A DNA stretch of 6,023 nucleotides from JAWOJF01 sp046481785 (GTDB taxonomy: Bacteria > Bacteroidota > Ignavibacteria > Ignavibacteriales > Ignavibacteriaceae): positions 1 to 6,023 of the forward strand of contig JAWOJF010000244.1 of NCBI GenBank assembly GCA_046481785.1, read 5' to 3'. A program made the translations under genes and the position numbers. Positions 1 through 4,704 of this stretch are shown piece by piece (within the stretch, counting starts at the first letter, position 1; the number at the start of each line of letters is the position of its first letter). Below the pieces are notes generated by a model. That model did no database searches. It saw only the letters and a list, made by a program, of their open reading frames with translations, and was not told the origin of the DNA.

Positions 1-9
1 GCAGATAAC

Positions 10-121
10 GAATCTGGAAGCAGTCCATCCCGCTTCGGTGGTGCGGGTTCCGCCTGGCTTCGTTAGAAACTACGCCGGGACAAGTGGGCAGAACGGCTTC
101 GCAAGGAAGCTTCGCCGATTC
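10..121. repeat. GC-rich block with imperfect inverted ends, possible small non-autonomous element
   Basis: Positions 11-120 contain 65 G/C of 110 bases, while the next 40 bases contain only 9, so this block stands out. Its ends are imperfect inverted repeats: GAATCTGGAAGC at 10-21 and, read on the other strand, GAATCGGCGAAGC at 121-109. ATAA lies just outside both ends (5-8 and 122-125), which could be a short target duplication. Inside are a CCCGC/GCGGG hairpin (29-33 with 43-47), a GCTTC/GAAGC hairpin (96-100 with 106-110) and several GCTTCG words. No protein is convincingly encoded. The layout suits a REP- or MITE-like dispersed element, but only one copy is in the window and the left edge is cut close, so the extent is uncertain. 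Confidence 0.4.
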
Positions 122-147
122 ATAATACGAATAAGTTAGAACAGTTT

Positions 148-180
148 AAAATAAAAAGAGGCTGTCGGTATCAGCCTCTT
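148..180 (-). terminator. Intrinsic terminator after tRNA-Phe
   Basis: On the minus strand a perfect 9-bp stem AAGAGGCTG/CAGCCTCTT (180-172 with 164-156) closes a 7-nt loop (171-165). It runs into TTTTTATTTT (157-148, overlapping the stem by two bases). It begins 9 nt after the tRNA 3' end, the expected place for tRNA transcript termination. On the plus strand the same hairpin is followed by ATTCAACG with no T tract, so termination is one-directional. Confidence 0.9.
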
Positions 181-188
181 ATTCAACG

Positions 189-261
189 TGGGCAGAGAGG
201 GAATTGAACCCCCGACACAAGGATTTTCAGTCCTTTGCTCTACCGACTGAGCTATCTGCCC
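189..261 (-). tRNA. tRNA-Phe, anticodon GAA
   Basis: The minus strand folds into a complete 73-nt cloverleaf. The acceptor stem is GGGCAGA/TCTGCCC with discriminator A at position 189. The D arm is GCTC-AGTCGGTA-GAGC. The anticodon arm is AAGGA-CTGAAAA-TCCTT, giving anticodon GAA in a standard 7-nt loop with T33 and purine 37. A 5-nt variable region GTGTC follows, then a T arm with loop TTCAATT and one G-T pair in the stem. The anticodon reads UUU and UUC, so this is phenylalanine tRNA. The 3' CCA is not encoded (the next bases read CGT), so a CCA-adding enzyme is needed. A promoter candidate lies about 20-47 nt upstream and a strong terminator starts 9 nt downstream, so it looks like an independent single-tRNA unit behind glmS. 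Confidence 0.97.
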
Positions 262-280
262 TCATAAAAATGAGAGACGA

Positions 281-308
281 AAAATAGGAATTTTTAGGTA
301 AATCTCAA
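281..308 (-). promoter_or_regulatory. Candidate promoter of tRNA-Phe
   Basis: On the minus strand TTGAGA (308-303, one mismatch to TTGACA) is separated by exactly 16 bp from TATTTT (286-281). Read as the Bacteroidota form, TATTTTTC matches TAnnTTTG except for its last base, with TTG at a fitting distance. A start about 7 nt past the -10 would leave a leader of roughly 12 nt before the tRNA, normal for a stable RNA gene. A small CTCAT/ATGAG hairpin (261-265 with 270-274) sits at the leader-tRNA junction. The call is motif-based only. Confidence 0.45.
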
Positions 309-311
309 AAA

Positions 312-335
312 TATTCCGGGGAAAAATTAGGGAAA
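312..335 (+). repeat. Dispersed 24-bp repeat, copy A
   Basis: This 24-bp sequence begins TATTCCGGGGAAA and matches 2633-2656 at 20 of 24 positions without gaps, in the same orientation. Both copies are in gene-free DNA. Read in one frame both would encode YSGE-x-LGK, with K or I at the variable position, but neither sits in a credible gene. It may be part of a larger family of dispersed repeats in this genome, or a shared protein-binding site. Confidence 0.4.
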
Positions 336-342
336 TCTTTAC

Positions 343-368
343 CACTCAGGCACTAAGATTCACTCAGG
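343..368. repeat. Direct repeat CACTCAGG, 18 bp apart
   Basis: CACTCAGG occurs at 343-350 and again at 361-368, separated by CACTAAGATT, which itself begins with CACT. The pair directly adjoins the 11-bp array. It is short and could be chance or an older, degraded repeat edge. Confidence 0.35.
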
Positions 369-370
369 AA

Positions 371-436
371 AGTCATTCAATAGTCATTAGGTTGTCATTT
401 AGTAGTCATTCAGTAGTCATTCAGTAGTCATTTATT
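371..436. repeat. Six tandem 11-bp repeats (AGTCATTCAGT type)
   Basis: Six consecutive 11-bp units fill this stretch without gaps: AGTCATTCAAT, AGTCATTAGGT, TGTCATTTAGT, AGTCATTCAGT twice, and AGTCATTTATT. The core GTCATT is invariant and positions 8-11 vary. Eleven is not a multiple of three, so this is not a coding repeat. It is close to one DNA helical turn, so the same face of each unit would line up. The array lies in the 3' untranslated region of glmS. It could be a slippage-generated minisatellite, a phased protein-binding array, or one arm of the RNA fold with the inverted copies at 447-475. Confidence 0.9.
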
Positions 437-446
437 GTTTTAGCAT

Positions 447-475
447 TAAATGACTATCAATGACCATTGAATGAC
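447..475. repeat. Inverted copies of the 11-bp unit, forming a hairpin with the tandem array
   Basis: Three AATGAC cores (449-454, 459-464, 470-475) are the reverse complement of the GTCATT core, spaced 10 and 11 bp. TAGTCATTTA (425-434) and TAAATGACTA (447-456) form a perfect 10-bp stem around a 12-nt loop. The outer inverted units can pair further with the upstream direct units. The reverse complement of 459-475 also matches 372-388 at 16 of 17 positions. In glmS mRNA this would be a long imperfect hairpin beginning about 30 nt past the stop codon, with several alternative pairing registers. No T tract follows on either strand, so it is not a standard terminator, though it could stabilise the mRNA 3' end. 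Confidence 0.8.
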
Positions 476-505
476 ATTCCTCAATTCCAATCCGGCATCC
501 GTATA

Positions 506-2335
506 TTATTCTACAGTAACACTTTTAGCCAGATTTCGCGGCTGATCTACGTTTAGTCCTTTTTTAACAGCTATGTGGTATGCAAGCAACTGCAATGGTA
601 TTGCTGTTAATATAGGCATAAGCATTCTTATTGTATCAGGAATTTTAATTGTATAGTCAACAAGTTTATCTATTTCATTATCATTTTCACTGGCTATAGC
701 AATAATTCTTCCCTTACGTGCTTTTATCTCTTCAATATTGCTTATTATTTTTTCATATGTTGAATCTTTCGGGGCAATAAATACTGCAGGCATGTTGTCA
801 TCTATTAAAGCAATAGGACCGTGTTTCATCTCAGCAGCAGGATAACCTTCAGCATGTATATAAGAAATTTCCTTCATCTTCAAAGCACCTTCAAGGGCAA
901 CAGGAAAGTTATATCCCCTTCCGAGGTAAAGGAAATTTTTAGAATCAACAAACTCAGATGCTATATATTCTATTTTATCATTAAGCTTTAATATCTGTGC
1001 AATTTTATCCGGAATTTTTTCCATTTCTTCGGCAATGGTTTTGCCGTCAATCAGGCTCATACTTTTTCTTCTTGCAATAAGCAGTGTTATTAACGCCAGC
1101 ACTACAAGCTGTGAAGTAAATGCTTTTGTTGATGCCACACCAATTTCCGGCCCGGCGTGTGTATAAACTCCTGCAGTGCTTTCTCTTGCAATTGAGCTGC
1201 CGACAACATTACAAATACCAAGAACAAGTGCACCGCGTATTTTTGCTTCTCTTAATGCAGCAAGTGTATCTGCGGTTTCACCGCTCTGGGAGATAAAAAA
1301 GATTGCATCATCGGGACCAATAATCGGGTTTCTATACCTGAATTCGGATGCATATTCAACTTCTGTAGGAATCCGGGCAAACTGCTCAAGCATATACTCG
1401 CCAACCAGTCCTGAATGCCATGAAGTACCGCAGGCAGAAATAATAATTCTTTTTGAGTTTGCCAGGCGGTCAGCAACCTCCTGTAAACCACCAAGCTTTG
1501 CAGTTCCTTCATTAAACAGTAGTCTGCCTCTCATTGAGTTGCACACAGACTCAGGCTGCTCCATAATTTCTTTAAGCATAAAGTGCGCATACCCGCCTTT
1601 ATCTATTTCATCAAGAGTCATGTTTATTTCATGTACTTCTTTTTCTATCTCGGCATCATTAATTGTTTTAGCTATAACCCTGTCTTTGGTTAATTCAACA
1701 ACTTCACCATCCTCCATGTATATAACCTGCTTAGTATATGCCAGAATAGCGGAAACATCAGAGGCAACAAAATTTTCTTTATCTCCAATTCCTATTACCA
1801 GCGGTGAACCTTTACGGGCAGCAACAAGCTTATCGGGTTCACCTGAATAAACCACTGCAATTCCGTAAGTTCCATCAACCTCCGATAATGCGAGCTGAAC
1901 CGATTTAAACAGATTATACCCTTTTTTCATAAAGCTGTCAATAAGATGAGGCAGGACCTCAGTATCAGTATCAGTTATAAAGTTGTAACCCAGCTTCTTT
2001 AGGCCGGTGCGCAGGGTTTGATAATTTTCAATAATTCCGTTGTGAATTACAAATAAGCTTTTTTCAGAGTTAAAATGGGGATGTGCGTTTAGCTCATTAG
2101 GGACGCCATGGGTGGCCCAACGTGTATGTCCTATACCAAGATTTGCATTTAGATTAAGGCTGCTGATCCTGTCTTCAAGAACCGATACTTTGCCCTTATT
2201 TTTATATACTTCAGTAACACTATTTATAATACCAATACCGGCAGAATCATATCCACGATATTCTAATCTTTTTAAGCCGCTTATCAGAATTGGAACACAG
2301 TTCTTTTCCCCAATATAACCAACTATACCACACAT
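506..2335 (-). CDS. glmS: Glutamine--fructose-6-phosphate aminotransferase (isomerizing)
   Basis: This cytoplasmic enzyme converts fructose-6-phosphate and glutamine to glucosamine-6-phosphate and glutamate, the first step toward UDP-GlcNAc for peptidoglycan and lipopolysaccharide. The 609 residues equal the length of the E. coli enzyme. The N-terminal glutaminase domain (about 2-220) starts MCGIVG, exposing the nucleophile Cys2 after Met removal, with GHTRWATHG (69-77), HNGIIENY (98-105) and TDTDTEV (121-127). Two SIS sugar-isomerase domains follow (about 285-420 and 455-590), with ACGTSWHSG (301-309), SQSGETADT (349-357), catalytic-type Glu489 and His505, and the conserved tail DQPRNLAKSVTVE containing Lys604. 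The start is fixed by the required Met-Cys. AAAAGG lies 6 nt upstream of the ATG. Nothing is truncated. No glmS ribozyme is evident in the leader. A 416-nt gap separates it from the gene upstream, so it probably has its own promoter. Confidence 0.98.
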   Translation of the reverse strand: MCGIVGYIGEKNCVPILISGLKRLEYRGYDSAGIGIINSVTEVYKNKGKVSVLEDRISSLNLNANLGIGHTRWATHGVPNELNAHPHFNSEKSLFVIHNGIIENYQTLRTGLKKLGYNFITDTDTEVLPHLIDSFMKKGYNLFKSVQLALSEVDGTYGIAVVYSGEPDKLVAARKGSPLVIGIGDKENFVASDVSAILAYTKQVIYMEDGEVVELTKDRVIAKTINDAEIEKEVHEINMTLDEIDKGGYAHFMLKEIMEQPESVCNSMRGRLLFNEGTAKLGGLQEVADRLANSKRIIISACGTSWHSGLVGEYMLEQFARIPTEVEYASEFRYRNPIIGPDDAIFFISQSGETADTLAALREAKIRGALVLGICNVVGSSIARESTAGVYTHAGPEIGVASTKAFTSQLVVLALITLLIARRKSMSLIDGKTIAEEMEKIPDKIAQILKLNDKIEYIASEFVDSKNFLYLGRGYNFPVALEGALKMKEISYIHAEGYPAAEMKHGPIALIDDNMPAVFIAPKDSTYEKIISNIEEIKARKGRIIAIASENDNEIDKLVDYTIKIPDTIRMLMPILTAIPLQLLAYHIAVKKGLNVDQPRNLAKSVTVE

Positions 2336-2379
2336 ATTGTACCTTTTAGATTTAATTAAACGGAAGTTAAATAATAATT

Positions 2380-2412
2380 AAAATAGTATCAAAAAAAAAT
2401 CTGCCAAAGGCA
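2380..2412 (-). promoter_or_regulatory. Candidate glmS promoter overlapping a small hairpin with a T9 run
   Basis: On the minus strand TTGGCA (2407-2402, one mismatch to TTGACA) lies exactly 16 bp before TATTTT (2385-2380), the same -10 hexamer and spacing as the tRNA-Phe candidate. A start near 2373 would give a leader of about 38 nt. The same DNA contains TGCC-TTT-GGCA (2412-2402), a 4-bp stem with a 3-nt loop. It is followed after two bases by nine Ts (2399-2391), so it could instead be a weak terminator for transcripts from the decarboxylase gene. The stem is short for a terminator, so I lean to promoter. Confidence 0.35.
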
Positions 2413-2462
2413 CGGGGTCACAATAAAGATTAAAAGTGGGAAATAGAAACAATTTCTTAATT

Positions 2463-2705
2463 TTAGCTTTGACTTATTTCAGCTTCACCATTTTTTCTAT
2501 TGAGGTTTAGCTGCTTTACAAAGTTTGCACTGTACAACAGTTTATTTAATACCGCATATGAAGAATAAAATATTAGGCTTAATGAATATATCTTCAGCAG
2601 CTCCGAAATTTCTTCACCAGAATCACTGCAGGTATTCCGGGGAAATTTTGGGAAAACAACCGTGCTACTGAAACAGCAACTATAGATACAGGAAGGAAAT
2701 ACACA
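2463..2705 (-). pseudogene. Possible decayed coding remnant without a start codon
   Basis: On the minus strand 80 codons are open between a TAA at 2708-2706 and a TAA at 2465-2463, with no ATG and no ribosome site. The C-terminal half reads like protein (EEISELLKIYSLSLIFYSSY, then VLNKLLYSANFVKQLNLN), while the N-terminal half is rich in Cys and Ser and unconvincing. I do not recognise it. It could be the 3' remnant of a lost gene downstream of the decarboxylase, or simply a chance open frame in AT-rich DNA. The second is at least as likely. Confidence 0.2.
2633..2656 (+). repeat. Dispersed 24-bp repeat, copy B
   Basis: This is the second copy of the sequence at 312-335, sharing the first 13 bases TATTCCGGGGAAA and 20 of 24 overall, in the same orientation. 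It lies inside the 416-nt gene-free stretch and overlaps the open frame at 2463-2705 on the opposite strand, which argues against that frame being a functional gene there. Confidence 0.4.
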
Positions 2706-2751
2706 TTACAAGCATAACTTAAAGCGGCTATTCCGCATGTCAGATGTAAAC

Positions 2752-3729
2752 TTATTTCTCATTTACCGCTTGTGCTTTAGATAAACCCACAACTTTTTTA
2801 AAATAATCCACAGTAATTTTTAATCCTTCACTCCTGCCTACTTTGGGTTCCCATTTTAAAACTCTTACTGCCTTCTCAATGTTAGGCTGGCGTACTTTGG
2901 GATCATCTTCAGGAAGTTCTTTATATACTATTTTGCTTGATGTGCCGGTAAGTTTAATTACTTCTTCGGCAAATTGCTTAATTGTTATTTCTGCAGGATT
3001 ACCAATATTAACCGGTTCAGTTTCATCAGACATAAGCAGTTTAAAAATTCCGTCTACAAGATCTGAAACATAACAGAAACTTCTTGTCTGTGAACCATCG
3101 CCGAAAACGGTAATAGGTTCTCCTCTTAGTGCCTGACCAACAAAAGCCGGAAGGGCCCTGCCGTCATCAAGCCTCATCCTTGGACCGTAAGTATTAAATA
3201 TTCTTACAATTCTTGTCTGCAATCCATGGTAACGTTGATAAGCCATTGTTAAAGCTTCGGCAAAGCGTTTAGCTTCATCATAAACTCCACGCGGGCCAAT
3301 AGGATTAACATTCCCCCAGTAATCTTCACTCTGCGGGTGAACAACCGGGTCACCATATACTTCAGATGTAGATGCTAACAGGAAACGAGCTTTCTTTTCT
3401 TTTGCAAGGCCCAGTGCTTTGTGTGTACCAAGGGAACCCACTTTTAAAGTTTGTATCGGCAGTTTTAAATAATCAATAGGGCTTGCGGGAGATGCGAAAT
3501 GAAGTATAAAATCAACTCTGCCCGGTACATGAATAAAATTTGTTACATCATGTTTGATAAACCGGAAATTTTCATTTCCAAATAAGTGGGAAATATTATC
3601 TGGATTTCCTGTAATAAGATTATCAATACATATTACATTTAAATTTTCGGCTATCAATCTGTCGCACAGATGTGATCCAAGAAATCCGGCACCGCCGGTT
3701 ACTACTGCTGTATACTTGTTATTGTTCAT
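2752..3729 (-). CDS. UDP-glucuronate decarboxylase (UDP-xylose synthase), extended SDR family
   Basis: This enzyme probably converts UDP-glucuronate to UDP-xylose and CO2 using bound NAD, supplying xylose for surface polysaccharides. The 325 residues fit the soluble bacterial form, with no membrane anchor. A Rossmann nucleotide-binding motif TGGAGFLG (11-18) is followed by an acidic residue after beta-2 (ID at 35-36), then HFASPASP (77-84). The catalytic STSEVYGDP (120-128) contains Thr121 and Glu123, and HPQSEDYWGNVNPIGPRGVY leads to the Tyr150/Lys154 pair (YDEAK). RIFNTYGPRM (176-185) and GDGSQTRSF (210-218) complete the substrate site. The HPQ...YWGNVNPIGPR signature separates it from dTDP-glucose dehydratases and UDP-glucose epimerases. 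It starts 12 nt after the ftsX stop with an A-rich leader and no clear ribosome site, so it probably depends on the ftsX transcript. No UDP-glucose dehydrogenase, which would make its substrate, is in the window. Confidence 0.92.
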   Translation of the reverse strand: MNNNKYTAVVTGGAGFLGSHLCDRLIAENLNVICIDNLITGNPDNISHLFGNENFRFIKHDVTNFIHVPGRVDFILHFASPASPIDYLKLPIQTLKVGSLGTHKALGLAKEKKARFLLASTSEVYGDPVVHPQSEDYWGNVNPIGPRGVYDEAKRFAEALTMAYQRYHGLQTRIVRIFNTYGPRMRLDDGRALPAFVGQALRGEPITVFGDGSQTRSFCYVSDLVDGIFKLLMSDETEPVNIGNPAEITIKQFAEEVIKLTGTSSKIVYKELPEDDPKVRQPNIEKAVRVLKWEPKVGRSEGLKITVDYFKKVVGLSKAQAVNEK

Positions 3730-3741
3730 AGTTTTATTTTT

Positions 3742-4605
3742 TCAAACTTTTAATGTGATATTCCTAAGTGAAATTATACTTACAAGCAAACCAATCAGCG
3801 GGCCAATCCCGGTTAGCAGCATTGAATAAAACGAAACATTAATAGCAAATATTTTCTGTAAACCAATATAATTATCCAAATAATAAATAAATAAGATAAA
3901 AATGGATAAAGATATTATACCTGCAAACAGTCCTATTAGCACACCGTTAAGAATGATAGGCATTTTTATAGTTGATAGTTTTGCTCCAACAAGCTTCATT
4001 GTTTCAAGTTCTTCATACTTTAGATTTGTTACAAGTTTAACAGTGCTGTAAACAATATAAAGAGAGAGTAAAAACAGCACTCCGGTAAGAATAAAAACGT
4101 ACTTTTTAAGTTTATTAAGGAATGAAATTAATCTTTGTGCAAATTCATGCTGGAAAACCACTTCATCAATTCCCTCTATATCATTAAACGAGGAGACAAT
4201 GTCTCCGAGAGATTCCTGTTCCACTAATCCGGGGTTAAGAGTTACAGTAAAGGAGGCCGGTAAAGGATTATAATCAAGCAGTTTCCGGAAATCTTCCCCG
4301 GTTTCTTTAACAAATATTTCGGCAGCCTGTTTTTTACTTATAAATGAAACATCTGCAACAAACCGGCTGTCATTTAACTCTTCTTCAATTCTTTTTATTT
4401 CCCTGCTGCTAAGATCTTCTTTTAAAAAAAGATTTACAGTAAGGCTCTTCTTTAATGTATCCTGCAGACTGCCGGATATTTCGATAATCATAATTGAAGC
4501 AACAATAAGCAGTACAGATATACTCATTGAAATCAGAGAGAGGAAAAATGAAGATTTAGCCCTGCCTATTGATTTAAAAGCTTCTTTAATCCAGAAAAAA
4601 ATCAT
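3742..4605 (-). CDS. ftsX: Cell division protein FtsX, membrane subunit of FtsEX
   Basis: FtsX pairs with the ATPase FtsE to form an ABC-transporter-like complex that regulates septal peptidoglycan hydrolases rather than transporting. The 287 residues show the family layout. A basic cytoplasmic N-terminus is followed by a first membrane segment (about 21-43) and an extracytoplasmic domain (about 45-165) containing the hallmark NPLPASFTV (113-121). Three more membrane segments follow (about 168-188, 218-242, 260-280). KYEELETMKLVGA (196-208), between segments 2 and 3, is the conserved cytoplasmic stretch thought to contact FtsE. The start is supported by AAGG four bases upstream of the ATG. 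ftsE is not adjacent, so it must lie elsewhere in the genome if present. The gene runs into the decarboxylase gene with a 12-nt gap. Confidence 0.93.
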   Translation of the reverse strand: MIFFWIKEAFKSIGRAKSSFFLSLISMSISVLLIVASIMIIEISGSLQDTLKKSLTVNLFLKEDLSSREIKRIEEELNDSRFVADVSFISKKQAAEIFVKETGEDFRKLLDYNPLPASFTVTLNPGLVEQESLGDIVSSFNDIEGIDEVVFQHEFAQRLISFLNKLKKYVFILTGVLFLLSLYIVYSTVKLVTNLKYEELETMKLVGAKLSTIKMPIILNGVLIGLFAGIISLSIFILFIYYLDNYIGLQKIFAINVSFYSMLLTGIGPLIGLLVSIISLRNITLKV

Positions 4606-4677
4606 ATTACCTTAAAAATTGCACTTATTTAAAGTTAGTGGAAAAGAATCAGAATTGAAAGAACACGAAATTGCAGA

Positions 4678-4683
4678 ATTATA
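4678..4683 (-). promoter_or_regulatory. Possible -10 box for ftsX
   Basis: A perfect TATAAT lies on the minus strand in the 98-nt gap between the methyltransferase stop and the ftsX start, about 73 bases before the ATG. No good -35 hexamer is present at 16-18 bp, and a chance match is easy in DNA this AT-rich. The gap length itself suggests that ftsX may have its own start site. Confidence 0.2.
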
Positions 4684-4704
4684 ACTATTGGAAGATGAAA
4701 ATAT

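Larger units (their letters stand above)
2336..2751. other. 416-nt gene-free stretch between the decarboxylase gene and glmS
   Basis: No gene with a credible start and ribosome site is visible on either strand. From low to high coordinates it holds the glmS ribosome site, an A/T-rich leader with a promoter-or-terminator candidate (2380-2412), a minus-strand frame without stops but also without a start (2463-2705), copy B of the dispersed repeat (2633-2656) and a weak GCGG/CCGC hairpin (2724-2736) just after the decarboxylase stop. The length is large for this otherwise fairly compact window and suggests a lost or decayed gene, or an inserted repeat. Confidence 0.6.

Noticed and set aside
306..313. 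TATTTTTG as a Bacteroidota -7 box for tRNA-Phe
   Set aside because: It matches TAnnTTTG but has no TTG at the required distance and would give a longer leader. The TTGAGA-16-TATTTT pair overlapping it fits better.
371..475. CRISPR-like array
   Set aside because: The repeats are 11 bp with no unique spacers and occur in both orientations, so this is not CRISPR.
1252..1512. Minus-strand 86-codon frame inside glmS
   Set aside because: It is an alternate frame of the SIS-domain coding region with no ribosome site or recognisable motif.
1176..1850. Plus-strand open frame of 224 codons
   Set aside because: It lies wholly antisense within glmS, whose product has every catalytic motif in place. 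The antisense protein is low-complexity and rich in Ser, Ile and Leu.
2112..2318. Plus-strand 68-codon frame
   Set aside because: It is antisense to the highly conserved glutaminase N-terminus of GlmS.
2336..2400. glmS ribozyme or riboswitch in the glmS leader
   Set aside because: The glmS ribozyme is known from Firmicutes and relatives. This leader is a short A/T-rich stretch without the needed conserved core.
2529..2541. ACTGT/ACAGT small palindrome
   Set aside because: A 5-bp stem with a 3-nt loop in AT-rich DNA, without a T tract or nearby gene boundary, is expected by chance.
2558..2671. Plus-strand 37-codon frame with ATG in the gene-free stretch
   Set aside because: There is no ribosome site and no recognisable product. 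It contains copy B of the dispersed repeat and is within chance expectation.
2724..2736. GCGG/CCGC hairpin after the decarboxylase stop as a terminator
   Set aside because: The stem is only 4 bp and is followed by TTTAAG rather than a T tract, so it is too weak to call.
2843..3073. Plus-strand 76-codon frame
   Set aside because: It is antisense to the decarboxylase C-terminal region, with no independent support.
3554..3829. Plus-strand 91-codon frame
   Set aside because: It spans the decarboxylase start and ftsX end on the opposite strand and is best explained as a shadow.
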